A DNA stretch of 49,281 nt, taken from an uncultured OCS116 cluster bacterium. GTDB lineage: Bacteria; Pseudomonadota; Alphaproteobacteria; Rhizobiales; TMED25. Under the pieces are notes generated by a model, which was not told where the DNA came from, made no database searches, and saw only the letters and a list, made by a program, of their open reading frames with translations. This document shows positions 7,033 through 16,190 of this stretch, piece by piece (position 1 is the first letter of the stretch; each line of letters starts with the position of its first letter). Both the position numbers and the translations under genes were made by a program. The stretch spans positions 1 to 49,281 of the forward strand of contig CACPAS010000006.1 in assembly GCA_902632055.1 (NCBI GenBank). The letters are read 5' to 3'.

Positions 7033-9678
7033 ATGGTTAATTCGAATGAAGTTAGAGGCAAATTCCTTGACTACTTTAAAGGTAATGGGCACTTAATAAA
7101 TAGTTCTAGTTCACTAGTTCCGCTCAATGATCCAACATTATTGTTTACTAATGCTGGAATGGTTCAATTTAAAAATTGTTTTACTGGTATCGAGCCTGCT
7201 GACTCAAAGAGGGTTGCAACGTCACAGAAGTGTGTTCGGGCTGGTGGTAAGCATAATGATTTAGATAATGTTGGCTATACTCATAGACATCATACTTTTT
7301 TTGAGATGCTTGGTAACTTTTCATTTGGCGATTACTTTAAAGAAGATGCAATAAGTTTTGCTTGGGAATTGATTACAAAAGAGTTTGCAATTCCAAAAGA
7401 GAAGCTATTAGTCACAATATTTCATGAAGATGAAGAAGCGCTTAATCTTTGGAAAAAAATTGCTGACTTGAGTGAAAGTAAAATAATAAAAATAGAAACA
7501 AGTGATAATTTCTGGTCAATGGGCGATACCGGCCCATGCGGTCCCTGTTCTGAAATATTTTACGATCACGGAGAACAGATTGAAGGTGGGCCACCCGGAA
7601 GTCCAAATGAAGATGGAGATAGATTTGTTGAAATATGGAATTTGGTATTTATGCAGTATGAACAACTCAACGCAAAGGAGCGTATTAATTTGCCAAATCC
7701 TTCAATAGACACAGGGATGGGTCTTGAAAGAATGACAGCAGTACTCAATTCGACCCATTCTAATTTTGATATTGATATCTTCCAATCATTAATAAATAAC
7801 ATAAGCGAGATTATCCAAAAAACTCCAAGCGAGGATATTGCTAGTTACCGAGTGATTTCAGATCATTTGAGGTCAACAGCATTTCTAATTGCAGATGGGG
7901 TGTTACCATCTAATGAGGGTCGCGGCTATGTTCTTCGGAGGATCTGCAGGCGCGCCACACGACATGCAGATTTACTAGGATATAAAAAACCTATTCTACA
8001 TCAATTATTACCTACCCTAATTTCTGAAATGGGTGATGCATACCCAGAGCTAAAGACAAACGAGATACTGATTAGAGAAACATTAGAATTTGAAGAAAAT
8101 AAATTCCGAGAAACATTAACCAGAGGTCTTAGAATTCTAAATGATGAAATAGAGGGGGTCGGGGATAAACGAATTTTCTCGGGGGAAGTTGCATTTAAAT
8201 TATATGACACATTTGGTTTTCCACTTGATCTTACTGAAGATTTGCTAAAATCAAGAGATATTAGAGTTGATATAGAGAAATTCAATCAATCGATGGACAA
8301 GCAAAAAAAACAGACGAAGTCATCATGGAAGGGTTCTGGTGATAAGTCTGATAATAAATTCGATTTTGAGCTTGTTACAAAATATCCAAGCACAAAATTT
8401 TTGGGATACAAGAATATTGAAACTGAATGTGAGATATTATCTATTATTTGTGATGGGAAAGAGGTTAAAAAAATAGAACCAAATGAAGAGGCAATCCTGA
8501 TTACTGATCGCACTGTTTTTTATGCAGAGTCAGGTGGACAAGTCGCCGATATGGGAAAAATGATCCGAAAAAAAAATGGGATTAAATTTAATGTGAAAGA
8601 TGTGCAGAAAATTGGTGGAACTTTATTTTTTCATCAAGGCTTACTTGCGAGTGACTCAAAGGCTCTAGTTGTAGGTCAAAAATTAGATCAATATATAGAT
8701 CGAGAATACAGACAGCAAATTTCTAAGAACCATTCTGCAACTCATATACTTCATGAGTCGCTAAGACAAGTATTGGGCGAACATATTTCACAAAAAGGAT
8801 CTCTTGTAGATAACAAAAGGTTAAGATTCGATTTTAGCCATCAAAAGGCAATAACAATGGAAGAAATATTAGATATTGAAAAATTAGCAAATAAAATTGT
8901 GCTACAAAATCAAATAATTGAAACTGAAATAATGGCAACAGAGGATGCAATGAGGAGTGGTGCAAGAGCGCTTTTTGGTGAGAGGTACGGTAAGGAGGTT
9001 CGGGTTGTCTCAATGGGTGAAAAAGATAGTCAAAAATTTTCTATTGAACTTTGTGGTGGGATTCATGCAAATAGTACCGGTGATATAGGTTTGATAAAAA
9101 TTTTATCTGAACAAGGTATTGCATCAGGAGTAAGAAGAATTGAGGCTATTACGGGAGAAGACGCAATTAATTATCTTTCCAATCAGAATATATTAATGCT
9201 GCGAACCAAGGAGCTACTCAATGTGCATGAGGATAATGTTATTGACAAATTGGAGGCTATCCTTAAAGAAAAAAAAATAATCGAGCGGGAACTCGAGAAT
9301 ATGAATAAGAAAGATAAATTTCAAAATATCAGCGATAAGTTTGAAGAAATAAATATTGGTGAAACGACGTTGATCTATCAAAGCTTAGATGATGTATCTA
9401 CAAAAGAGCTGAGACAATTAATGGACGAAACAAAAGTAAAGGTTAAATCAGCAATAATTATTCTTATCGGCCATCAAGACAATAAAATAATGATAATTGT
9501 TGGGGTCACGGAGGATATTTTGGGCAAATATAGCGCCAATGATATCATTAAAATTATAGCTAAATATTCAGATATAAAAGGTGGGGGGCGAGATGATATG
9601 GCGCAGGCTGGTGGAAGTAAACTAGGTGATAAGTCTGAAATCATTGATGCAATAAGCGAGCATATTAGATCTCGCTAG
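7033..9678 (+). CDS. alaS: Alanyl-tRNA synthetase
   Basis: This enzyme charges tRNA-Ala and edits mischarged Ser/Gly-tRNA. The 881-residue length is normal for the family. The class II catalytic core opens the protein (GNGHLINSSSSLVP, TNAGMVQFK, GNFSFGDYFK), the editing domain has the zinc HxxxH (SATHILHES) and C-x3-H (CGGIH) ligands, and the C-terminal C-Ala domain ends in the glycine-rich GGGRDDMAQAGG. ATG 7033 is preferred over the GTG two codons upstream; neither has a clear ribosome site. It follows recA by 50 bases and converges on zur with 8 bases between stops. Confidence 0.99.
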   Translation: MVNSNEVRGKFLDYFKGNGHLINSSSSLVPLNDPTLLFTNAGMVQFKNCFTGIEPADSKRVATSQKCVRAGGKHNDLDNVGYTHRHHTFFEMLGNFSFGDYFKEDAISFAWELITKEFAIPKEKLLVTIFHEDEEALNLWKKIADLSESKIIKIETSDNFWSMGDTGPCGPCSEIFYDHGEQIEGGPPGSPNEDGDRFVEIWNLVFMQYEQLNAKERINLPNPSIDTGMGLERMTAVLNSTHSNFDIDIFQSLINNISEIIQKTPSEDIASYRVISDHLRSTAFLIADGVLPSNEGRGYVLRRICRRATRHADLLGYKKPILHQLLPTLISEMGDAYPELKTNEILIRETLEFEENKFRETLTRGLRILNDEIEGVGDKRIFSGEVAFKLYDTFGFPLDLTEDLLKSRDIRVDIEKFNQSMDKQKKQTKSSWKGSGDKSDNKFDFELVTKYPSTKFLGYKNIETECEILSIICDGKEVKKIEPNEEAILITDRTVFYAESGGQVADMGKMIRKKNGIKFNVKDVQKIGGTLFFHQGLLASDSKALVVGQKLDQYIDREYRQQISKNHSATHILHESLRQVLGEHISQKGSLVDNKRLRFDFSHQKAITMEEILDIEKLANKIVLQNQIIETEIMATEDAMRSGARALFGERYGKEVRVVSMGEKDSQKFSIELCGGIHANSTGDIGLIKILSEQGIASGVRRIEAITGEDAINYLSNQNILMLRTKELLNVHEDNVIDKLEAILKEKKIIERELENMNKKDKFQNISDKFEEINIGETTLIYQSLDDVSTKELRQLMDETKVKVKSAIIILIGHQDNKIMIIVGVTEDILGKYSANDIIKIIAKYSDIKGGGRDDMAQAGGSKLGDKSEIIDAISEHIRSR

Positions 9679-9686
9679 GTATTGGT

Positions 9687-10073
9687 CTAACTGCACGTCT
9701 TACAGACACCAAAGATTTCAAGATTATGAGTGGAATATTTGAAGTTTGATTTTTTAGATACCTTTAAAAACTTGTCTGATAGATCAGCCTCTAATATCTC
9801 GAAAACTCTCTGGCAATCCTGACAAATCAAAAAAGATGTAGACTCACGGGCCTTGCATTCTTTATGTTTACAGGCAATGTAGGAGTTCAGACTTTCAATT
9901 TTGTGAACTGCCCCAATTGTTATTAGCTTGTCGAGTGCGCGATAAACTTGCTGCGGTGATTTTATACCCTTTTTTTCTACATTGAATAGGATACTGTATG
10001 CGCCTAATGGCTGTTCAGATTTCTCTAATGTTTGAAGTACAATTTTTTGATTATTTGTAAGATCAGGTTCCAT
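9687..10073 (-). CDS. zur: Zinc uptake regulator, Fur family (Zur)
   Basis: This 128-residue winged-helix metalloregulator carries the recognition-helix region PQQVYRALDKL, structural cysteine pairs C84/C87 (CQDC) and C124/C127 (CKTC), and further metal-ligand candidates C68, H70 and C73. The GAYSILF segment is typical of Zur rather than Fur. It is the last gene of znuC-znuB-zur (25 bases after znuB), and a Zur-type operator controls this operon and znuA, so autoregulation is expected. With zinc bound, Zur should repress both transcripts. Confidence 0.93.
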   Translation of the reverse strand: MEPDLTNNQKIVLQTLEKSEQPLGAYSILFNVEKKGIKSPQQVYRALDKLITIGAVHKIESLNSYIACKHKECKARESTSFLICQDCQRVFEILEADLSDKFLKVSKKSNFKYSTHNLEIFGVCKTCS

Positions 10074-10098
10074 AATATAAATAGCTTATCATAAAAGA

Positions 10099-10908
10099 TT
10101 ACCTGTTTGCACCAGATAATAATTTCTTTATTGGTGTTAATGATATTATAAATAGAATTAATGCCGCAACTAAAATCGATGGTCCAGATGCAGTATTTAA
10201 ACTCAAAGAGGTAAATAATCCAGCTACTACCGATATCATCCCTACACACATTGATACTATAATCATTTGAATTGGGCTATTCGATATGTTACGTGCCATT
10301 GCGGCGGGAATTATTAGTAAACCAGTTATGAGCAAGATTCCAATTATTTTAATTGATATTGCAATTATACCAGATAGCAGAACCATATATATAAGCTCAG
10401 ACCGTCTTGGATTCATATTTTCTGAGGAGGCTATATCACGGTTAACAGTTCCAGCAAGTAGCGATTTCCAGATTGTAAATAATATAACAATGAATATTCC
10501 ACCAAAAACCCAAATAATATAAATATCTAACCTCGTCACAGCAAGGATATCACCAAAAAGTAAACCCATCATATCAAATCGGATATATGATAAGTACCCG
10601 ACAACAAGTAATCCAATTGATAAACTTGAATGCGATAAGAGACCCAATAATGAATCGGAGTTTAATTCTGTTTTTTCATTTAACAGAAAAAGTAATATTG
10701 CCACAAGACTTGATATTGCAAAAACAGTTATGCTGATATTAATAGAAAATATATAGCCCAATGCAACCCCTAGCAAGGAAGAATGAGATAAAGTTTCGCC
10801 AAAATAAGATAGGCGCTTCCAAACCACAAAACATCCGAATGGGCCAGCAATTATTGCTATGCCAATACCTGCAATTATAGCTCTCATAAAGAAATCATCT
10901 AACAGCAT
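10099..10908 (-). CDS. znuB: High-affinity zinc ABC transporter permease ZnuB
   Basis: This 269-residue inner-membrane permease of the ABC-3 family has about eight hydrophobic segments across its length, the family motif around GETLSHSSLLGVALGY (residues 37-52), and the conserved ISIKIIGILLITGLLIIPAA region near 190-210. The gene starts 17 bases after znuC and is followed by zur. It should form the zinc channel with ZnuC and receive zinc from ZnuA. Confidence 0.96.
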   Translation of the reverse strand: MLLDDFFMRAIIAGIGIAIIAGPFGCFVVWKRLSYFGETLSHSSLLGVALGYIFSINISITVFAISSLVAILLFLLNEKTELNSDSLLGLLSHSSLSIGLLVVGYLSYIRFDMMGLLFGDILAVTRLDIYIIWVFGGIFIVILFTIWKSLLAGTVNRDIASSENMNPRRSELIYMVLLSGIIAISIKIIGILLITGLLIIPAAMARNISNSPIQMIIVSMCVGMISVVAGLFTSLSLNTASGPSILVAALILFIISLTPIKKLLSGANR

Positions 10909-10925
10909 TATATTGCGTCCCTAAA

Positions 10926-11648
10926 TTAATGTGAGTGGTCATGGTCATGCTCATAAGGCGAGAGTGTTTGCGCTGCACTTGCTCCAAATAAATCGATAAA
11001 TTCTTTACTTTTAACGATGGTCTTGGGTGTGCCCGAGCAGCAAATATGCCCATTTAAACAAATTACATTATTGGTAGTTGACATAACAAAATGTAAGTCA
11101 TGTGATATTAATATGGTTGCACAATGAAGGTCTGAAGATACTTGATTGATTAAATTATATAGGGCGATTTCTCCTGTAAAGTCTACACCTTGGACTGGCT
11201 CGTCAAGAATTAGCAATTCTGGTTTGGTTGCTATTGCTCTTGCCAATAAAACTCTCTGGAATTCTCCTCCTGATAAATTTCTGATATTTTCATTTATGAG
11301 CGATGCAACACCCGTCATATCTAATGCTTGGTTTATCTCTTGAAAAGTTATTTTTTTTGTTAATTTCATAAAATCTAAAACCCTCAATGGAAGAGTCCAA
11401 TCTATTGCAAGATTTTGAGGTACGTATGCAACTTTATTTGTATGAAGAATAACATTTCCTGTATCAGGCTTTAATATGCCAAGCGCAATCTTTGCAGTGG
11501 TGCTCTTTCCCGATCCGTTGGGGCCAATAATCGTTAAGATTTCCCCTTCATTAACGGAAAACGATATGTGTTCAACAAGCCACTTACCAGATCGTTTTAC
11601 TCCAGCATCCTTTAGCTCTAATAATATTTTATTTTGTTCTGTTGTCAT
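10926..11648 (-). CDS. znuC: High-affinity zinc ABC transporter ATPase ZnuC
   Basis: This 240-residue ABC ATPase has Walker A GPNGSGKST, signature LSGGEFQRV, Walker B LLILDEP followed by VQGVD, and a switch histidine in ILISHDLHFV. The C-terminus ends in a histidine-rich tail (YEHDHDHSH) that may bind zinc. It is the first gene of the leftward operon, and the Zur box lies about 30 bases upstream of its start. Confidence 0.97.
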   Translation of the reverse strand: MTTEQNKILLELKDAGVKRSGKWLVEHISFSVNEGEILTIIGPNGSGKSTTAKIALGILKPDTGNVILHTNKVAYVPQNLAIDWTLPLRVLDFMKLTKKITFQEINQALDMTGVASLINENIRNLSGGEFQRVLLARAIATKPELLILDEPVQGVDFTGEIALYNLINQVSSDLHCATILISHDLHFVMSTTNNVICLNGHICCSGTPKTIVKSKEFIDLFGASAAQTLSPYEHDHDHSH

Positions 11649-11674
11649 TTTCAGTTTTTATTATTTACTTTTGT

Positions 11675-11693
11675 TATGTTATATTATAACATA
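11675..11693. promoter_or_regulatory. Zur box between divergent znuC and znuA
   Basis: The 19-base perfect palindrome TATGTTATA-T-TATAACATA matches the core of the proteobacterial Zur operator (TGTTATA-N-TATAACA). It sits 26 bases upstream of znuC and 58 bases upstream of znuA, so one site can control both transcripts. A zur gene ends the znuC operon, which supports the assignment. Confidence 0.92.
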
Positions 11694-11751
11694 TCACATA
11701 TTAACAAAACGATATACTAATAATTACAAATAACATAAAAAAGAGAAAAAT

Positions 11752-12774
11752 ATGAGACTTATTAATATTCTTAAAAATTCTATTTTTGTTTTAATTTTAA
11801 TACTGACATATTCCTCAGAGGCCAAATCAAATATAAATGTTGTAACCTCTATTAAACCGATTCACTCCATAGCTTCCAATATCATGAATGGGGTAAGTGA
11901 GCCTTTGTTACTTGTTGAAGGAACAACCTCACCGCATAGCTATATTTTGAAACCATCGCATATTGAGGCAATAAATAATGCTGATTTAATTTTTTTTGTA
12001 AGCGATGAGCTGGAGACCTTTTTAGAGAGAGCTCTTAATAATATTGACAGCAAAACAAAAGTTATTGAATTGATTAAGAATGAAGATCTTTTTGTTTTGA
12101 AATTTCGAGAAAATAATATTCATCTAGGAGACGACCATCACGATGATCATGACGACCATAATGACCATCACGATGCACATGATGACCATCACGGAGAAGA
12201 CAAACATGCAACACACGATGATCATGACGAGCATCATGAGGGTCATGCGCACGCCCATGGCGTGTATGACGTACATGTATGGTTAGACCCATTCAATGCC
12301 AAAGTAATAGCTAGTCAAATTGCTGAGGAATTATCCCTATTAGACCCAGATAATAAGTCTAAATATCAGGAGAATAGAGATGATTTTATAGATGGAGTCA
12401 ATAATTTAGAGCAGACAATTGGCCTGCAGCTAGATCATTATGTGAGTTATGTTACATTCCACGACGCATATCAATATTTTGAGAATAGATTTGATGTCCC
12501 ATCAAGTGGAGCTCTTACAATAAATCCTGACGTCATGCCGGGTGCAAGACAGCTAAGTGATGTTAGAGTAATGATGGCTGAGAATGATATACATTGTATT
12601 TTTTCGGAACCACAATTTAATCCAAAAGTTGTCGAGGTAATAGCTGACGACACGAATACCAAAATGGGCATTCTCGATCCACTAGGAGCAACAATCACCC
12701 TCGGTAAGAACCACTATTTTGAAGTCCTGAGAGATATTGCTGATAGCTTGGAGGATTGTGGTCATGATCACTAA
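11752..12774 (+). CDS. znuA: Zinc ABC transporter substrate-binding protein ZnuA
   Basis: This 340-residue periplasmic metal-binding protein of the cluster A-I family starts with a signal peptide (about residues 1-24, hydrophobic IFVLILILTY, cleavage near SEA). Predicted zinc ligands are H62 (TTSPHSY), H175 (VHVWLDP) and the histidine in VTFHDAY. Between about 124 and 169 lies a charged loop built almost wholly of Asp and His, which marks zinc-type binding proteins and is thought to gather zinc. Another His pair ends the protein (CGHDH). Transcription is divergent from znuCB-zur across the Zur box. Confidence 0.97.
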   Translation: MRLINILKNSIFVLILILTYSSEAKSNINVVTSIKPIHSIASNIMNGVSEPLLLVEGTTSPHSYILKPSHIEAINNADLIFFVSDELETFLERALNNIDSKTKVIELIKNEDLFVLKFRENNIHLGDDHHDDHDDHNDHHDAHDDHHGEDKHATHDDHDEHHEGHAHAHGVYDVHVWLDPFNAKVIASQIAEELSLLDPDNKSKYQENRDDFIDGVNNLEQTIGLQLDHYVSYVTFHDAYQYFENRFDVPSSGALTINPDVMPGARQLSDVRVMMAENDIHCIFSEPQFNPKVVEVIADDTNTKMGILDPLGATITLGKNHYFEVLRDIADSLEDCGHDH

Positions 12775-12801
12775 ATAGTTTTTACAGGATAAAAATATTA
12801 A

Positions 12802-14169
12802 CTATTCAAATGGCTTTATAGCGTCTTTAAGTTTTTGATAGCCCTCAATGAAACCGGGCCTTTCGCCCGAATATATATTATCAAACTTATTTAGAGTTCC
12901 ATCAAGCCATTTCACCAATTCTTTATTTCCAGGGTTTGCGTCGACGTAGGCATCACGGATGAGCACAAAATGAATTCTTGGGTCGTATGGTTTTTTAGTT
13001 CCACCCGCAGTTTCATCACCATCTAGCAATCTAAGCAGCATTGCATCTGCAGATCCAAGAGTTTGCTCATGTATCGGAGGCCCATCCATCCTATGCATCA
13101 CGGACGTCATATCCCGTCCATTTCCTGTTGTATAACCCATTTCATTCCATAGGTAATCCATGTGAGCTTTAGAATTGAGTTTTTTTATAATTTTACTACC
13201 AAAATACCTCAGCGGATCAGAAACATCGGCCAGTAGGTCTGTCAGCCTGTCGCCGTCTAAATCTGTTGAGAGCACCACTGTTTCTTGATGGTTAATTAAA
13301 TCCCAAAGTAATAGACCATAATTTGTATCCGCAATATGTTGCTCAATTTGACCTGACCACTCATTCATCCCATCTTTGAAATCTGATGGTAGTAGGGCAA
13401 TGATCTTATCAACATTTTCCTTATGTTCGTCATACGCATTAACCGCCCATTTTCTTCCAATTTTAAACTGTGTTCCATCGAGTAACCATGTGAGTATGCC
13501 GGCGTTAATACCATCCTCCATTGCTTGTGTTGGCTTAAAAGCTACCCTCCCAAGTTTTTTTGTATCGTGTACCATCTTCAAAAATAGTCTTGATGCATAA
13601 GCCATTTGTATTCCTGGTGTATTCATTTCAGAGTGAATGATACCAGTCTTTGGGTTGACGTTAAACACACTTTTATCCTGTGAATAGGGCAAGCACGGCA
13701 TGCATCTTACAACTGTTATTGTTCCGTATGGTCTCACGTTACAATAGACACCTGCCTGAGTTCTCAATGGAGCGTTACCAGATTTTCCCATTACTACAAC
13801 TTTTGAACCGTCGGTATTTCTTACATATGCATCACCAGCAGTTGACCATTTGATTGAGGTTATTGGCATATTTCCAAACCAACTGAGTGGAGTAAGTTTG
13901 AGATCATGTCTAATCTGCGACCACATCGGAAGCGCATAAAATGGAAGACCAAGGACATCAATTGCCGCAACTGTACCTAAAAGTGCGAAGGCATCCGTTA
14001 GTGAATGCGCAATGGGATTTATACCGATATTATGATTGCCACCTTTCCAAACTATTGCATCTGGGTAGCCATTTGGTCTTATATCTGATTTTTCATAAAT
14101 ATTATCAAATATTTGCTGAAGATCTCCATCATTAGCTTCGGTTTGTGCAATTTTTATTAGATCAATCAT
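12802..14169 (-). CDS. Unrecognised conserved-looking protein, 455 aa
   Basis: I do not recognise this family. The product is a 455-residue soluble protein with no signal peptide or clear membrane span. It is rich in Trp, Asp and Gly, with composition typical of a folded enzyme. Notable segments are KGGNHNIGINPIAHS near the start, YCNVRPYG and RCMPCLPYS (a CxxC) near 145-170, and DMTSVMHRMDGPP near 345. A short Asp-rich run (STDLDGDRL) could bind a cation. It converges on znuA with 27 bases between stops and is divergent from trmJ. Its promoter would fall near a GTTATA/TATAAC repeat. A link to metal metabolism is only suggested by position. Confidence 0.8.
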   Translation of the reverse strand: MIDLIKIAQTEANDGDLQQIFDNIYEKSDIRPNGYPDAIVWKGGNHNIGINPIAHSLTDAFALLGTVAAIDVLGLPFYALPMWSQIRHDLKLTPLSWFGNMPITSIKWSTAGDAYVRNTDGSKVVVMGKSGNAPLRTQAGVYCNVRPYGTITVVRCMPCLPYSQDKSVFNVNPKTGIIHSEMNTPGIQMAYASRLFLKMVHDTKKLGRVAFKPTQAMEDGINAGILTWLLDGTQFKIGRKWAVNAYDEHKENVDKIIALLPSDFKDGMNEWSGQIEQHIADTNYGLLLWDLINHQETVVLSTDLDGDRLTDLLADVSDPLRYFGSKIIKKLNSKAHMDYLWNEMGYTTGNGRDMTSVMHRMDGPPIHEQTLGSADAMLLRLLDGDETAGGTKKPYDPRIHFVLIRDAYVDANPGNKELVKWLDGTLNKFDNIYSGERPGFIEGYQKLKDAIKPFE

Positions 14170-14217
14170 TTGGCTACCTTAATGTTTGGCTTGAACAAGA
14201 ATTAATATGTTAATTTC

Positions 14218-14236
14218 GTTATATTTGTTATAACAA
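14218..14236. promoter_or_regulatory. Palindrome between the unknown gene and trmJ
   Basis: TTGTTATAACAA (14225-14236) is a perfect 12-base palindrome. With an upstream GTTATA (14218-14223) it also forms GTTATA-N5-TATAAC. The half sites equal those of the Zur box but the spacing is 5 rather than 1. It may be a promoter operator; the identity of the regulator is unknown. Confidence 0.25.
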
Positions 14237-14290
14237 TAGATGGAAACAGGTCAATATCTAAATATTCAAATTATAAATAAAATAAGCTTA

Positions 14291-15088
14291 ATGCCAAAAA
14301 AAATAATCAAAATTACTGAAAAAATTCAAAAACAACAGAATGAGCCAGTCATAATATTAGCAAACCCTCAGTTAGGGCATAATATTGGTGCTGTTGCAAG
14401 GGTTATGGCAAATTTTGATCTATACAAACTTCGTCTTGTGTCACCAAGGGATAGTTGGTTGGCGGATGATACTTATAGCTCAGCATCAGGAGCATCTGGA
14501 ATTCTTGATCATTCAGGTGTTTTTGATAATGTTGGAGACTCTATTTATGATCTGGACTTTGTTTATGCAACAACAGCACGCAGAAGAGATTTAATCAAAG
14601 AGGTTTTAAGTCCGAAATCCGCCGCAAAAGATATAAGGATGAGAATTAAAGATGGCCAAAAGATTGGGCTATTATTCGGGGGAGAAAAATCAGGACTTTC
14701 AAATGATGAGCTTAGCTATGCAGATACGATTATTACAGCACCGGTTAATCCAGAATTTGCGTCTCTAAACCTAGCTCAAGCAGTTTGTGTTATTGCTTAC
14801 GAGTTCTATTCTAGCGCAGAAAAAGGCGAACTTGGAAGGATCACGGACAGTGATAAAGGTAGGATCGAAGGGCTACCGATGGAAAAGACCCGAAGCGCAA
14901 ATAAGCATGAGTACATTCATTTTATTGAATTTCTTGAGAAAGCCCTCGATGATACGGATTTCTTCTACCCGCCTGAGAAAAAAACTATGATGCTAAATAA
15001 TATAAAAGGCATGTTTCAGAGGCAGAACCTTACACAGAAAGATATCAAAATTTTATTTGGAATTTTCAAGCATATAATAGGTGAATAA
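14291..15088 (+). CDS. trmJ: tRNA (cytidine/uridine-2'-O)-methyltransferase TrmJ-like (SPOUT family)
   Basis: This SpoU/SPOUT methyltransferase is predicted to methylate a ribose 2'-OH of tRNA using S-adenosylmethionine. The N-terminal motif NPQLGHNIGAVARVM, motif 2 around LLFGGEKSGLSNDEL and motif 3 PVNPEFASLNLAQAVCVIAYE form the knotted cofactor site, and a helical C-terminal extension (FIEFLEKALD...) is typical of TrmJ. I chose ATG 14291, leaving about 20 residues before the fold. An in-frame ATG at 14240 lies almost on a palindrome; neither start has a strong ribosome site. rRNA methylation cannot be excluded. Confidence 0.88.
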   Translation: MPKKIIKITEKIQKQQNEPVIILANPQLGHNIGAVARVMANFDLYKLRLVSPRDSWLADDTYSSASGASGILDHSGVFDNVGDSIYDLDFVYATTARRRDLIKEVLSPKSAAKDIRMRIKDGQKIGLLFGGEKSGLSNDELSYADTIITAPVNPEFASLNLAQAVCVIAYEFYSSAEKGELGRITDSDKGRIEGLPMEKTRSANKHEYIHFIEFLEKALDDTDFFYPPEKKTMMLNNIKGMFQRQNLTQKDIKILFGIFKHIIGE

Positions 15089-15105
15089 ATTTTTATAACT
15101 TATTA

Positions 15106-15134
15106 TTGACACAAATACTCATAAAATGTAGAGA
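15106..15134 (+). promoter_or_regulatory. Probable sigma-70-type promoter of rpsD
   Basis: TTGACA (15106-15111), a 17-base spacer and TAGAGA (15129-15134) lie about 95 bases before the rpsD start. The -35 is consensus and the -10 is weak. The untranslated leader includes a small hairpin (TTGAT...ATCAA, near 15159-15173), which might take part in S4 autoregulation; that is speculative. Confidence 0.45.
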
Positions 15135-15230
15135 TGTTATATATTTTAACCCGCGAAGTTGATTTTACATCAAATTTTCTGTCAGCAATTAGTTTGCTTA
15201 GGAGGGCGGATCCATAATGGAGGATTTAGA

Positions 15231-15848
15231 ATGACAAAAAGAATCAATGCCAAGTATAAGATTGATCGCAGGCTTGGTGAGAATATCTGGGGCAGACCGA
15301 AAAGTCCTGTAAATAGAAGAAGCTACGCACCCGGTGAGCATGGACAAAGAAGGCAAGGTAAACCTTCAGACTATGGTTTGCAGTTACGCGCTAAGCAAAA
15401 GTTAAAAGGTTACTATGGAAACCTAACAGAAAAGCAGTTCAAGGCCTGCTATAGAGAAGCTGTCCGTGTTAAGGGTGATACTGGTGAAAATCTAATTGGT
15501 CTATTAGAAAGACGTCTAGACTCAGTTGTTTACAGATCTAAAGTGGTGCCCACTGTATTTGCGGCAAGGCAGTTTATAAACCATGGTCATGTAATGGTTA
15601 ATGGCAAAAAGACAAACATCGGTAGCTATCGACTGAAAGTCGGTGATGTTGTTGAAGTTCGTGAAAAATCAAGAACAATGCCGATGGTAATGCAGTCTGT
15701 TGAGAGTCAAGAAAGAGACGTACCGGACTACATAAATTTTGACGAAACAAATTTTAAAATTGAAATAAAAAGAATACCGGGTCTCGATGATGTTCCATAT
15801 CCTGTGCAAATGGAGCCAAATCTGGTTATTGAGTTCTATTCTAGATAG
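15231..15848 (+). CDS. rpsD: 30S ribosomal protein S4
   Basis: S4 is a primary 16S rRNA-binding protein that nucleates 30S assembly. The 205-residue protein starts at ATG 15231 ([20 protein letters not shown]), with GGAGG eight bases upstream deciding the start; the open frame extends upstream to 15159 but without a ribosome site. Typical features are [20 protein letters not shown] and the S4 RNA-binding domain ([12 protein letters not shown] through [21 protein letters not shown]). Its stop codon touches that of grxD on the opposite strand. Confidence 0.99.
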   Translation: MTKRINAKYKIDRRLGENIWGRPKSPVNRRSYAPGEHGQRRQGKPSDYGLQLRAKQKLKGYYGNLTEKQFKACYREAVRVKGDTGENLIGLLERRLDSVVYRSKVVPTVFAARQFINHGHVMVNGKKTNIGSYRLKVGDVVEVREKSRTMPMVMQSVESQERDVPDYINFDETNFKIEIKRIPGLDDVPYPVQMEPNLVIEFYSR

Positions 15849-16178
15849 TTAATTGGTAACAATACCTTTTTCTTCAAGAAATTCCTTTAGCTCATTTTCT
15901 TCGAACATTTCTCTGACGATGTCTGCCCCACCAATAAATTCACTTTTTATGTAGAGTTGGGGTATTGTTGGCCAATTCGTATATTCCTTTATCCCGTTTC
16001 TAATTTCCTCATCTTCTAAGACATTAATTGATGAGAATTCAATGCCCAGATAATTGAGTATTTGAACTACTTGACTTGAGAATCCACATTGAGGTGACTC
16101 TGGAGTTCCTTTCATAAATAATACAACATCAGTTGATGCTATTTGTTTACTTATCCAGTCATTAATATTTTCATCCAT
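15849..16178 (-). CDS. grxD: Monothiol glutaredoxin, CGFS type (Grx4/GrxD)
   Basis: This 109-residue monothiol glutaredoxin binds or transfers [2Fe-2S] clusters as a glutathione-bridged dimer. It has the CGFS active site at 31-34, the KGTPESPQ loop before it, WPTIPQLY (the cis-proline and glutathione site) and the GGADIV motif. It lies 12 bases after bolA; CGFS glutaredoxins and BolA proteins form complexes, so the pair probably acts together in iron sensing or cluster trafficking. The annotation is strong. Confidence 0.97.
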   Translation of the reverse strand: MDENINDWISKQIASTDVVLFMKGTPESPQCGFSSQVVQILNYLGIEFSSINVLEDEEIRNGIKEYTNWPTIPQLYIKSEFIGGADIVREMFEENELKEFLEEKGIVTN

Positions 16179-16190
16179 TTTGTATCCTCA

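Noticed and set aside
12124-12258. Tandem repeat or CRISPR-like array
   Set aside because: The repetitive GAT/CAT-type DNA is coding and explained by the Asp/His loop of ZnuA; there are no regular repeat-spacer units.
12772-12805. Bidirectional terminator between znuA and the unknown gene
   Set aside because: TTTTTA/TAAAAA and AATAGTT/AACTATT pairings exist but are AT-only and interrupted, so a stable hairpin is not supported.
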